59,813 nt of DNA. It comes from Clostridia bacterium. Its GTDB lineage: Bacteria > Bacillota > Clostridia > Christensenellales > Borkfalkiaceae. Shown piece after piece: positions 45,628-53,566 of this stretch (positions are counted from its first letter, which is position 1; each line of letters begins with the position of its first letter). A program made the translations under genes and the position numbers. The notes under the pieces were generated by a model. The model ran no database searches, was not told where the DNA came from, and saw only the letters and a program-made list of their open reading frames with translations. The stretch covers positions 1-59,813 of the forward strand of contig JAFTPZ010000003.1 in the NCBI GenBank assembly GCA_017463025.1, written 5' to 3'.

Positions 45628-46083
45628 TTATGTTAAGTCGTAGCCTTCGAGGAGCTTCTCAAGCCTGTCCTCCAGCTCCTTTACGCGCGTTTCGAGACGC
45701 TCGTTGGACTCTCGGAGGCTCTGGCACTCAAGTCTCAGCTCGACGAATTTTTGCGGCATATTCATATCATTGGGAGAGATGAGAGTGCCGCCGCTCTTCT
45801 GTTTCTCCGCTAAAAGTTCTTCGCAAGCCCACCTGCGAGGACGCGCGCTTCCATCGAGAAGCGCCACCGTGACCTTCACCACGCCGTTAAGCTTGTCTGC
45901 AGGAACAGAACAAGTCACGCCGCTAAGTTGGCGGTACATGGAGTCGCCGCCGCACTCGAAAATCGCCGTAGCGCCCGATGGAGCGCCTGAAAAGTCCACA
46001 TACAGTTCGTCGTAGACCATTTCAGGCTGTCTTGTCAGTACGACTGCCGTACCGTTATCAAGAATCTTGTACTCCATCTTCAT
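45628..46083 (-). CDS. Phage baseplate or fibre-associated protein with coiled coil
   Basis: A 151-residue protein with a beta-rich N-terminal domain (YKILDNGTAVVLTRQPE, VYDELYVDFSGA) resembling baseplate/fibre N-terminal domains, and a C-terminal coiled coil (SLRESNERLETRVKELEDRLEKLL). The start is the ATG at 46083 after AAGAGGTG. It is followed upstream in the operon by the XkdX-like gene, consistent with a tail-tip role. Confidence 0.55.
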   Translation of the reverse strand: MKMEYKILDNGTAVVLTRQPEMVYDELYVDFSGAPSGATAIFECGGDSMYRQLSGVTCSVPADKLNGVVKVTVALLDGSARPRRWACEELLAEKQKSGGTLISPNDMNMPQKFVELRLECQSLRESNERLETRVKELEDRLEKLLEGYDLT

Positions 46084-46095
46084 TCGCCGCACCTC

Positions 46096-46224
46096 TTAGG
46101 AATATTTCACGCCCGTGATTTCCTCGAACTCTGCCTTGGTGATTTTGCCCTTCTTGACAGCGTTCTTGACCATGTCGAGCGTCCAGAAGCCTGCGTCAAA
46201 ATAAGCTTTGATTTTACTCTTCAT
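46096..46224 (-). CDS. XkdX-like small phage protein
   Basis: A 42-residue protein resembling the XkdX family (FDAGFWTLDMVKNAVKKGKIT, then KAEFEEITG), short proteins found among tail genes of Firmicute phages. It starts after GGAGGT and overlaps the preceding gene by 11 bases. Role unknown. Confidence 0.7.
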   Translation of the reverse strand: MKSKIKAYFDAGFWTLDMVKNAVKKGKITKAEFEEITGVKYS

Positions 46225-46384
46225 GATGAATTACCTCCATGTCTTCGGTGGGTTCGGGAAGCTCCACATCGCACATCATAGCGATATAGTCGTTGTGGGC
46301 TTTGTTGCGCTCGATGTCAGCCTTCATATTCTCCTGCTCACGGCTCGCCGCAACGGTGGTTTTGATAGGGTTAAATTTAGGCAT
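46214..46384 (-). CDS. Small phage protein between RT and XkdX-like gene
   Basis: A 56-residue acidic protein starting at ATG 46384 after GGAGG, five bases after the reverse transcriptase stop, and ending IHHEE. An in-frame upstream extension overlaps the reverse transcriptase gene and is rejected. Short proteins of this kind (pairing with XkdX) occur in phage tail regions; no function was recognised. Confidence 0.65.
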   Translation of the reverse strand: MPKFNPIKTTVAASREQENMKADIERNKAHNDYIAMMCDVELPEPTEDMEVIHHEE

Positions 46385-46389
46385 TTCTG

Positions 46390-47436
46390 CTACCTCCATA
46401 ATTTTTCGTAGTATTCGCGGTATCTCTGAATCAGCTTGTGGGAATCTCCTTTGGAAAGGTGTTCCAAGTCGCATCTGAAGCTCTCGTCAGCTTTCTCCCT
46501 CGGCATCTCGCCGCGCTTTACCTTTGCCACCATGTGGCGAAGCTTGCGGCGCTTGCGTCTGACTGTTTCCGAGGTCACCGTCATGACGACCTTCCCAGAA
46601 GGCGTTAGCCTATACTCGAAGCCTAAGAAGGTTATCTTTTCCGACACAGGCGTTATGTGTGTCTTTTTCGGGTGAAGCTCGAATCCGTCCTGCTGGAGCT
46701 TCTCGGAGATTTTCTGCTGGCAGTACTTCAGGTGTTCCTCGCTCTCGTGTATCAGGATGAAGTCGTCCATATACCGTAGATAGTACTTGATTCCGAGCTG
46801 TTCTTTGATGTAGTGGTCGAGAGGGCTGAGAACGGATATTCCAGCGATTTGTATGAGCTGACTGCCGGGGTTGTACCCGACCTCGTCCTTATACTGTTCG
46901 CGGAGTACCGTCTCAGTTCTCCGATATATCACGGGAGGTAGCTTCTCTCGGAAGCGTCCCTCAGCAACATCGTGCCGCATATTCGGATAATACCCGTGAA
47001 TATCGCATTTCAGCACATAGCCATTGATGCCATGCTTTCTGTAAAAGCTGTGGAGGAACTCCCAGAGGCGGTCTCTGGCTTTGTCTGTGCCTTTGCCTTT
47101 TTGACAGGCAAGATTATCGAAGATGAATTGCTGTGACATCAGAGGGTATATAACATTGTCATTCATGCTCCGCTGGTATACGCGGTCTCTGAAAGCGATG
47201 CTCACAGCCTCACGAGGCTTTGGAGAGGTTATCATGAACTTCTTTGGAGGGCGACCTTTGTAAGTGCCGTCGTGAAGCTCACGCGACAGCTTCAAGCTCT
47301 GCTCGATGCCGTTCAGATGGAAGCTTGCGGCAGAATCTTTCCAGATAACTCCCTTCTTGCATTTCATCATGGACTCGAATATCGCCTCGAAGCTTATAAC
47401 CTTCTCCAGAATCTCGTCGTCATTAAGTTTTTCCAT
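46390..47436 (-). CDS. DGR reverse transcriptase
   Basis: A 348-residue reverse transcriptase that would copy the TR RNA with errors at adenines. The motif-A aspartate is in LKCDIHGYYPNM (about residue 145) and the active site is YMDD in YYLRYMDDFILI (about 222-225). Motif B reads GSQLIQ, close to the GxxxSQ of DGR reverse transcriptases and keeping its final glutamine. There is no maturase or endonuclease domain, unlike group II intron proteins. The start is taken as ATG 47436; an in-frame TTG is 18 bases upstream, and neither has a strong binding site. TR lies 140 bases before it. Confidence 0.93.
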   Translation of the reverse strand: MEKLNDDEILEKVISFEAIFESMMKCKKGVIWKDSAASFHLNGIEQSLKLSRELHDGTYKGRPPKKFMITSPKPREAVSIAFRDRVYQRSMNDNVIYPLMSQQFIFDNLACQKGKGTDKARDRLWEFLHSFYRKHGINGYVLKCDIHGYYPNMRHDVAEGRFREKLPPVIYRRTETVLREQYKDEVGYNPGSQLIQIAGISVLSPLDHYIKEQLGIKYYLRYMDDFILIHESEEHLKYCQQKISEKLQQDGFELHPKKTHITPVSEKITFLGFEYRLTPSGKVVMTVTSETVRRKRRKLRHMVAKVKRGEMPREKADESFRCDLEHLSKGDSHKLIQRYREYYEKLWR

Positions 47437-47575
47437 AGTGTGTATAACGCCCAAATTCCGAAGAAGTTGCTTGTATCACCATAGTATTGTTCGCCCTTAC
47501 GGGCAAGGGTTACGGCTCTTTGTGCGGTATTCGGGAGCGCCTCTCCTACAGAGAAGCCTTTGTGTCCCTTCAATA

Positions 47576-47701
47576 CACAAACGGGGGCGAAGCGATTAGC
47601 GTTGTTCGCGTTGTTGTTGTTGATGTTACCAGTCGAGTTCTGATTCCAAGTATTGTACGAGTTGTTGCGGTTCGCGCTACGCAAGCGCACATTCTGCGTT
47701 C
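47576..47701 (-). repeat. DGR template repeat (TR)
   Basis: A 126-base template aligned without gaps to VR at 48231-48356. Read on the minus strand in the VR frame it holds 15 Asn codons (AAC/AAT), the adenine-rich pattern that gives maximal codon change. All 20 differences from VR are at TR adenines. The invariant segment at its 3' end (GCTTCGCCCCCGTTTGTG) is the counterpart of the initiation-of-homology region. It lies between the avd-like gene and the reverse transcriptase gene. Confidence 0.96.
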
Positions 47702-47727
47702 AGCCTACACCCTTACTATAAAGCCAT

Positions 47728-48153
47728 TCAGGAGCGCTTCTTCAGCGCTTCCGCATAGCGTTTATAATCTGATTCTCTCCACGCGCGGAGGAGACCTCTG
47801 ACATTCAGGGTCTTCTCGCCCCAGAACTTGATTCTCTTGAGCTTCAAGTGAAACACCTTCTGCGCCAGTTGCATCAGCGCGAGAAGGTTATTGCAGTTCC
47901 GTGCCGCCCTCTCCTGAAGCCGCCTTCTCTCCATGTAGCTTTCCTCGTTGGTCACCTTGATGTTGTTCGCCGTCCATGCGTCCACATAGATGGCAAGCGC
48001 GATTCGGTTGATATCGTCGGTCAGCGACCTCTGATACTCAGGAAGAAAGATTTTCGAGTTCGCGGTGATGGTTATGGTGTAGTCGGCAAGGTCGAGGGCT
48101 TTCTCGATAACTTCGAGTCTTCCAGTCCCTCTCAAGCCTTCAGGTACAGACAT
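47728..48153 (-). CDS. avd: Avd-like DGR accessory protein
   Basis: A 141-residue helical, basic protein between the target gene and TR, the usual place of the accessory variability determinant. Avd forms a pentameric four-helix-bundle barrel that binds the reverse transcriptase and RNA. Four helices are readily seen (LEVIEKALDLADYTITITAN, LTDDINRIALAIYVDAW, ERRRLQERAARNCNNLLALMQLAQKV, VRGLLRAWRESDYKRYAEAL) with a basic patch KLKRIKFW. The start is behind AAAAGGAGG. Confidence 0.88.
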   Translation of the reverse strand: MSVPEGLRGTGRLEVIEKALDLADYTITITANSKIFLPEYQRSLTDDINRIALAIYVDAWTANNIKVTNEESYMERRRLQERAARNCNNLLALMQLAQKVFHLKLKRIKFWGEKTLNVRGLLRAWRESDYKRYAEALKKRS

Positions 48154-48187
48154 TGGGCTGTCCTCCTTTTGTTAGTTTTAGGGGTTA

Positions 48188-48210
48188 CTCCTGCCGCGTG
48201 GCGACAGGAG
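48188..48210 (-). promoter_or_regulatory. Hairpin downstream of VR (DGR homing structure)
   Basis: An inverted repeat with outer arms CTCCTG/CAGGAG and a total of 8-10 pairs around a short loop starts 9 bases after the target stop and 20 bases after the VR end. In the Bordetella phage DGR a hairpin at this position is needed for efficient retrohoming, so this is the likely equivalent. Confidence 0.8.
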
Positions 48211-48219
48211 ATTATGAGA

Positions 48220-49317
48220 TTAGCAGATTGCACAAACGGGGGCGAAGCGAAGAGCGGTGTTCGCGGTGTAGCTGGCGATGCTACCAGTCGAGTTCTGAAG
48301 CCAAGCACTGTACGAGTAGCCGCGGTACGCGCTACGCAAGCGCACAATCTGCGCGCTTGTTTTTGCATCAAGAGCGTAGGTGATGTACGCAGGGTTGATG
48401 TTGGTATCGTACCAACCGTTAGGCTCGGTCTTACCGACAGCGAGTCTCCAGTACTCAAAGGGTTCGCCCTCAACACCAGCGAGCTGAGGCTTAGCGTAAA
48501 TCTGCTCAAGCGACGGCAAGAAGAAGGTGTCGAAGGTGTCCTCGGTTGTGCCGATTTCGGTGTCCGTGACGGTGTTGAGCGCCGTGGTCACCTTGATAGG
48601 CTTCAGACAGGAGAGGAACTCCTCGTCAAAGCCGCTCATGAAGCCTGCTTTGGTTGCGAGCTGTTCGGGAGCTACATCGCCGAGATGCTGTGCAGTCCAC
48701 CACTCGTTTACGCCCTTTGCGCTGTTCAAGAACTGACGGAGAGCAGAGTGAGACCAGCGGTTGTAGCCGTAGTTCACGATGTAACCAGCCGAGTCCTTAA
48801 TGGACGAGTGATAGTAGACCTTCGAGCTGGGGATAGAATCTCCGACAGCGTAGTCCGTTCCTGCCACAAGGAGCTTGTAGCGTGTCTTGCCCTCGCCGTC
48901 CGTGTATGCTTCGTAGTAGTAATAGTCGCTCAGGAAGGAGCTTTCAGAAGCCTGCTCGTTCTCCTGATGGTCGAACTGCACACCGAAGGGGGTACAGTAG
49001 TGCCATTGAAGGAACATAGCAGGAACTACAGAGCCGTTCTTGAGAGTGACATTTCCGAAGTGTACGATATCGAGCGGCACTTCGTAGGTCTTGTCTGCCG
49101 CTACATCCTTCCACGGAACGATGAGCTGGTCACCGACATGGAAAATCTCTGCCGCAAGACCCTCGCGCACGATATTGTGGATGTCCTTCCAGCTCGAAGC
49201 GAGCGCGTTTACAGAACCGCGCGCCATAGCGCTGAGAAGAGCGTTCTGCTGACGGAGCGCGCCAGCAATTTCTTTGCCCGTTTCATCGAGCAGAATAGGT
49301 TTTGTTACCTGACTCAT
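48220..49317 (-). CDS. DGR target protein, C-type-lectin-fold tail tip
   Basis: A 365-residue phage protein whose C-terminal 42 codons are the VR. The middle and C-terminal parts resemble DUF6273/formylglycine-like C-type lectin folds (NRWSHSALRQFLNS, TFFLPSLEQIY, RFAPVCAIC). The variable residues (Tyr, Gly, Ser, Leu, Ala, Thr in place of template Asn) sit among invariant WLQNSTG-type positions, as on a ligand-binding face. Strong site GAGGAGG upstream. It follows fibre genes, so it likely forms the receptor-binding tip. Confidence 0.92.
   Translation of the reverse strand: MSQVTKPILLDETGKEIAGALRQQNALLSAMARGSVNALASSWKDIHNIVREGLAAEIFHVGDQLIVPWKDVAADKTYEVPLDIVHFGNVTLKNGSVVPAMFLQWHYCTPFGVQFDHQENEQASESSFLSDYYYYEAYTDGEGKTRYKLLVAGTDYAVGDSIPSSKVYYHSSIKDSAGYIVNYGYNRWSHSALRQFLNSAKGVNEWWTAQHLGDVAPEQLATKAGFMSGFDEEFLSCLKPIKVTTALNTVTDTEIGTTEDTFDTFFLPSLEQIYAKPQLAGVEGEPFEYWRLAVGKTEPNGWYDTNINPAYITYALDAKTSAQIVRLRSAYRGYSYSAWLQNSTGSIASYTANTALRFAPVCAIC
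48231..48356 (-). repeat. DGR variable repeat (VR)
   Basis: A 126-base copy of TR at the 3' end of the target gene (residues about 321-362). It has 20 substitutions, all at TR adenines: 13 of 15 template Asn codons are changed (to Ile, Tyr, Gly, Ser, Leu, Ala, Thr) and two ACN threonines became alanine. No stop codon or frameshift has arisen. The sequences diverge abruptly beyond both ends of the alignment. Confidence 0.96.
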
Positions 49318-49319
49318 GA

Positions 49320-49685
49320 TTAGATATCCTCCTCAAAAGTGATATTGAGTTTTCCGTCGACCACAGTCAGACCGATGTCGAGAGACGCGACTGCCGCCTC
49401 CGCTCCAGCTTTCGCGGTTTCTGCCGCGCGCTGTGCCGCTTCAGCGAGGGACTGAGCCGTCTCAGCCGCCTCCTTCATCTTCTTGATGTCGCTGTAGTTG
49501 ACTACATAGGGCAGGTCGGCAAGAGGTGTTTTGCCGTCGCCCATCTTGACAGCGTAAGTGCCGTCAGCCTGCTGAACATAGACTGCTTCGCCCTCGTAAG
49601 GAACGACTGCACCGTAGGTCGCCATTTCCGCGAGGGTACATCTAAGCTCAGTCCTTCTGGTGTAACCAGCATTGATTTGAGACAT
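49320..49685 (-). CDS. Short phage fibre or fibre-adaptor protein
   Basis: A 121-residue protein. The N-terminal half (RTELRCTLAEMATYGAVVP, YVQQADGTYAVKMGDGKTPLADLPY) resembles head- or tail-fibre motifs with the GDGKTP turn. An Ala/Glu-rich coiled coil (AETAQSLAEAAQRAAETAKAG) and a short strand follow. The start is ATG 49685 after GGAGGAACAACAA; an in-frame ATG 30 bases upstream overlaps the previous gene. It ends two bases before the DGR target start. Confidence 0.75.
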   Translation of the reverse strand: MSQINAGYTRRTELRCTLAEMATYGAVVPYEGEAVYVQQADGTYAVKMGDGKTPLADLPYVVNYSDIKKMKEAAETAQSLAEAAQRAAETAKAGAEAAVASLDIGLTVVDGKLNITFEEDI

Positions 49686-49698
49686 TTGTTGTTCCTCC

Positions 49699-50922
49699 TT
49701 AGCCCAACGCCGCAAGCTGTCCCAGAGTCGGCGTACAGAGCAGAATTGAGTCGCTCAGAGCCGCGATGGGAGGCGCTTCTTGCAGGTCGTAGATTTTTTC
49801 TCTGATTCCGTTCATGTAGGCAATAAGCTCGGAGAGCATACTGTCCACAGGGATGCGAATTTCATCGCCGTTTGCCAAGACCAGCACGACGGCTTCAGAG
49901 CCTTCTGTGTCGTCGTAGTAACCGCCAGAGGTGATAAGCTCAAGCGGAAGGTCTACGCTCTCCTGAGTGCCGTCTACGGCGGTGAAAGTGAGCTTTCCTG
50001 TCGCGGAATCATAGGCGATGGAGGTAAACGCCTCACTTTCAAGACGCAGGATGCGGTTATAGAGTGCCGAGGTAAGCTTGGTCTCATTGACCGAGCCTGC
50101 ACCCAGCTTGTCGCCGATGATGGCGGCAGACTTGATTTTCTCAGTCGTTACAGCCGCGTCAGCGAGCTTCGGTGTGGTAACCGCTCCGTCCGCTACCTTT
50201 GCGGTGGTGACCGCCGCGTCCTTGAGCTTGGGTGTCGTGACTCCAGAGTCGGCAAGCTTCTCGGTGGTTACACCTGCATCCGCAAGCTTCTCGGTGGTCA
50301 CGCTCTTGTTCGCCAGCTTCGCAGTTGTTACGCAGAGGTCTTTGATTTTGGCTGTGACCACAGCGCTGTCTACGATTCTGTCGGTGTTTACCATCATGTC
50401 GATGGAGTGGACGCTCAGAACCTCGCCTGCCGCGTTGAACAGGTGGATGGTGAGCGTATAGGTGGAAGTGTCGAGCGTTGCCTTCATGGTCGCTCCGCAG
50501 GTGTCCCAGAGGTTTTCGATTTCCTCTGCGTTCTCGCTCAGAGCCTGTGCGATGTTGTTTATCGCGGTCTGGAGCGGAAGCGTATGGAAGCCAGATGCAG
50601 AGGGATATACCTGCAAGATACTCTCGGCAAAAGCGCCGCTGAGGAACGACTTTACAAGGTCGTCGAGGTTCTCGACTCCATATTCGTCCAAGAAGATGCG
50701 GAAGTATGCCGCCGCGTCGTCTGCCGAGATAGTGTTCTGAAGCTCGTTTACCTTGTCCGCAAGGAAGGTTGCAAGCTTGTCGAACCACAGCTTGAGCTGT
50801 GTGGGAGAAAGACCGCTCACGCCGTACTGAGCCGACGCATTGGGTCTGTTGGCAAGAGCCTGAACGCCCTTGTCGGTTATCTGTTTGGTTGTGATGTTGC
50901 TGAGCTTTTTCGTGGTACTCAT
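49699..50922 (-). CDS. Phage tail fibre with VTT-KLAD repeats
   Basis: A 407-residue fibre-like protein. Residues about 185-265 hold some eight copies of an 11-residue unit close to [AG]VTTxKLADxA (for example SVTTEKLADAG, GVTTPKLKDAA), a pattern of trimeric fibre shafts. The N-terminal part (about 1-150) would attach to the tail, and a beta-rich region follows the shaft (SIAYDSATGKLTFTAVDG). Binding site AGGAGG. Confidence 0.82.
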   Translation of the reverse strand: MSTTKKLSNITTKQITDKGVQALANRPNASAQYGVSGLSPTQLKLWFDKLATFLADKVNELQNTISADDAAAYFRIFLDEYGVENLDDLVKSFLSGAFAESILQVYPSASGFHTLPLQTAINNIAQALSENAEEIENLWDTCGATMKATLDTSTYTLTIHLFNAAGEVLSVHSIDMMVNTDRIVDSAVVTAKIKDLCVTTAKLANKSVTTEKLADAGVTTEKLADSGVTTPKLKDAAVTTAKVADGAVTTPKLADAAVTTEKIKSAAIIGDKLGAGSVNETKLTSALYNRILRLESEAFTSIAYDSATGKLTFTAVDGTQESVDLPLELITSGGYYDDTEGSEAVVLVLANGDEIRIPVDSMLSELIAYMNGIREKIYDLQEAPPIAALSDSILLCTPTLGQLAALG

Positions 50923-50932
50923 GGGTTTCCTC

Positions 50933-53560
50933 CTACTCTTTGTATCTGCCTGCTATGGTATAGCGGAACGAGAGATAGTACAAAGCAAACGGCTTCATAT
51001 ATTCGTCGGAGTAGAGGAAGTACTGCTTTTCGACCCACTTCTTCTCCTTTTCTCTGACGCTGAAAAGGCTCTGCTCCGTGGAGATGAACGAGAAGTCTGA
51101 GAAGTCCATGTTGTCGAAGGAGAACATGGTGCTGTTGATACGGGCGATTTGCTCGTAAGGCTTCTTATTCGTTCTGACCTTTATCTTTGCCGCCGAGGTC
51201 TGAAGAGACTTGGTTTTGACCACGGTGGACTTCTTGACCGTGTTCTTGGTCAGGTGCGGAATGTCGCAACAGTCCATCTTGGTCGCACAGCCGCAGAATA
51301 TCGTGCGCTCGTCGAAGTTGTAGTATCTGGGCGCGATTTCGCCCTGTTCGTCCCTCATATCGAAGTTGAAGGAGCAGACCACGCCGTTCTCTGTGCCGAA
51401 GAAGAGGTTGCTCTCCATCGTCTTAGCTACGGTAGCCCTCTTAAAAACGCCTCCAGTCTTGTTTCCTTTGGCATCGCACAGGAACGCCTCATACTTGATA
51501 AAGTCGCCTGTAACGCTGTCGTAGACCTCGTGGATAGCGAAGTAGACTCTCACGGAATAAGTGATGCCGTCCGACTGGAACGACACCAAGTCGTTGAAGA
51601 CCTCTGTGGTGCTTTTTCCGTCCTCGTCAGGCGCGTTCACGATTTCGCCCATGAGGTTGTGAGTCTCGCCGAGGTCGGCGTTGTAGACGCTCTCTGCAAG
51701 CGTGAGGGGTATCTCCACGATGTTGTCGTCGTTGCCGCAGGCACATTCTACTGCGCTCTTATGGCAGGCGGTGCAGTAGCGCACCGTAGCGCCCTGAAGC
51801 TCAGGATAGATTTGCGTAGCATAGCGGTATTCGGGGTACTGGTCTTTATAGACACCGACACCCTCGATGTAGTACCACTCGTACTGCGGAACTCCGATTT
51901 CGTGGGTATACTTCTGGCGGCTGTCTGCCATGAACATTTTGCCGTCCACGAGCAGTATCAGGTAGCCGTTCCATTCCTCCAGAACCGCGTCGCTGAGGTC
52001 GATGTTGACCAGCTTCGCGTCGATGAGGCTTGACCGATGCTCCACAGCTCGCTCGTATCTCACCGAGAGCTGACCGACAGCTTCTACGCCCAGACGGGAG
52101 ACGAAGACGGGGTCGTCAAGGAAGTTGATGCAAGCTCCGAGGCATCCGATGCCGCTGAGTCCCTGTGTAGAGGGATAGACCTTCGGCTGAAGGTTCTCGC
52201 CCGTCTCTACTGCGGCGTGGAAGTATGTAGAACCGTCCTGCTGTGCGTCGCTCTTCAGTACCATGAGGGTATCAGCTACGGGTATCATGCCCGTTATGGG
52301 AGAGATGCCGACACCGTCCTGCATATAGTTCAGAACGCCGAAGAAGGTGGGGTCTACATAGCCCGTTATGTTGCGTCCGCAATAGAACACATGGTTCGGG
52401 TAGTTCGGGTTGCCAGACATGAAGATTCGGTTGTCGAAGACGGTAGCAATAGTGCAGTCGGTCACCAGCGTTCCGATAGCCGCGCACTCGTCGGTCACGC
52501 CTGAGACGCTCGTAAAGGTCTTCTTGGCTGTGATTTCGATGCCAGCATAGAACTCAGGGAAAGCGCCACCTTCGACCTCTTCAGGTCTTACAGGGGCTTC
52601 CGAGAAGGTGATTTTTCCGTTCTGCAGGTCGACCTCGTAGTTGTCCACGACTTCGCCGTAGACCTTGACCTCCGAGACCTCCTCCAGCGCGTTTTCGTTC
52701 ATGTAGAACTCCGTGGTCGTGCCGTCCGCGATGAAGGTATGCTTGAACTTCGGCTGTAAGATGTTCCTCTGCTCGTACTCTGTTCCGATGTCGGCATTTT
52801 CTCCGCTCGGTATGATGTTGATGTAGGTCGTCGGGATATACGCGGAATCGTACACCGACTTCACAGTCTTGCCGTCATACACGAGGTAGTTTTTGCCGTC
52901 TATCAGGTACAAGCGGTTGTTAAAAATAAAAGACGCACTTCGACGGGCGTTCATGCCCACGAACAAGGCGTCTTCTTTGGTGATTACGCCCTCTACAAAC
53001 GACAGGTACAGGTTATCACCTGCAACGAGGTCGCTCCTCGACACACTCAGCTCGTGTGTGCTTGGGTTGAAGTAGTCCATGTTGAGAAGGATGCTCTCGC
53101 CGTCAGGCTTTGTGATATCTTTCACTCCTGCCACATTGTCGCCCAAGATGAGCTTAAAGGTGCGTGTGCCGTTAATGACGGAGGTCTCCGCAGGGAGCGT
53201 GACTGTCTCCTTCATAACGACATTTATGCTGTTTGGATAGTTGTGCCAAAGGTACAGCTTCTCGCCTGCGTGGACGAGAACCTTTGTCAAGATAGCGCCT
53301 CCTTCGCCTCTGTGCTGGAATCTGTGGATGCCATGCACAGCAGGAGCGTCGGGAAGCTCAAGCCTGCGTCTGAAGCCTGCTATGGTCTCCAGAGCCTGAC
53401 CCTGACCAGACTGGTAGTCCTTAAACATATTCACGGCGTAAGCGAGGCGCTGTTTGTGAACCTGTGTGTGGTCACTTGAGAAGTCAACGCCTCGGAAGTC
53501 GCCGTAGTATGTGTTATACACATCTCTGCTGGTGAGCAGATTCTTTCTTGTCGTAGCCAT
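50933..53560 (-). CDS. Large phage structural protein (tail hub/stabiliser-like)
   Basis: An 875-residue protein starting near DVYNTYYGDFRGVDFSS. It is rich in beta structure with many Tyr/Gly/Asp turns. Size and its place after the head-completion-like gene suggest a podovirus tail protein of the P22 gp10 kind, but similarity was not tested. A cysteine cluster CTACHKSAVECACG near residue 595 looks like an inserted zinc-binding knuckle. The start is ATG 53560; an in-frame TTG six bases earlier overlaps the previous stop. Confidence 0.65.
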   Translation of the reverse strand: MATTRKNLLTSRDVYNTYYGDFRGVDFSSDHTQVHKQRLAYAVNMFKDYQSGQGQALETIAGFRRRLELPDAPAVHGIHRFQHRGEGGAILTKVLVHAGEKLYLWHNYPNSINVVMKETVTLPAETSVINGTRTFKLILGDNVAGVKDITKPDGESILLNMDYFNPSTHELSVSRSDLVAGDNLYLSFVEGVITKEDALFVGMNARRSASFIFNNRLYLIDGKNYLVYDGKTVKSVYDSAYIPTTYINIIPSGENADIGTEYEQRNILQPKFKHTFIADGTTTEFYMNENALEEVSEVKVYGEVVDNYEVDLQNGKITFSEAPVRPEEVEGGAFPEFYAGIEITAKKTFTSVSGVTDECAAIGTLVTDCTIATVFDNRIFMSGNPNYPNHVFYCGRNITGYVDPTFFGVLNYMQDGVGISPITGMIPVADTLMVLKSDAQQDGSTYFHAAVETGENLQPKVYPSTQGLSGIGCLGACINFLDDPVFVSRLGVEAVGQLSVRYERAVEHRSSLIDAKLVNIDLSDAVLEEWNGYLILLVDGKMFMADSRQKYTHEIGVPQYEWYYIEGVGVYKDQYPEYRYATQIYPELQGATVRYCTACHKSAVECACGNDDNIVEIPLTLAESVYNADLGETHNLMGEIVNAPDEDGKSTTEVFNDLVSFQSDGITYSVRVYFAIHEVYDSVTGDFIKYEAFLCDAKGNKTGGVFKRATVAKTMESNLFFGTENGVVCSFNFDMRDEQGEIAPRYYNFDERTIFCGCATKMDCCDIPHLTKNTVKKSTVVKTKSLQTSAAKIKVRTNKKPYEQIARINSTMFSFDNMDFSDFSFISTEQSLFSVREKEKKWVEKQYFLYSDEYMKPFALYYLSFRYTIAGRYKE

Positions 53561-53566
53561 AGTCAA

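Noticed and set aside
46390..47436. Group II intron or retron explanation for the reverse transcriptase
   Set aside because: No maturase or endonuclease domain, no intron RNA domain V, no msr/msd-like structure; the adjacent TR/VR pair with adenine-only differences explains it.
47848..49323. 491-codon plus-strand open frame across the DGR
   Set aside because: Antisense to the avd, VR and target genes, with no domain pattern or binding site; all neighbouring genes are on the minus strand.
49780..51057. 425-codon plus-strand frame opposite the tail fibre
   Set aside because: Antisense shadow of the repetitive fibre gene; no binding site.
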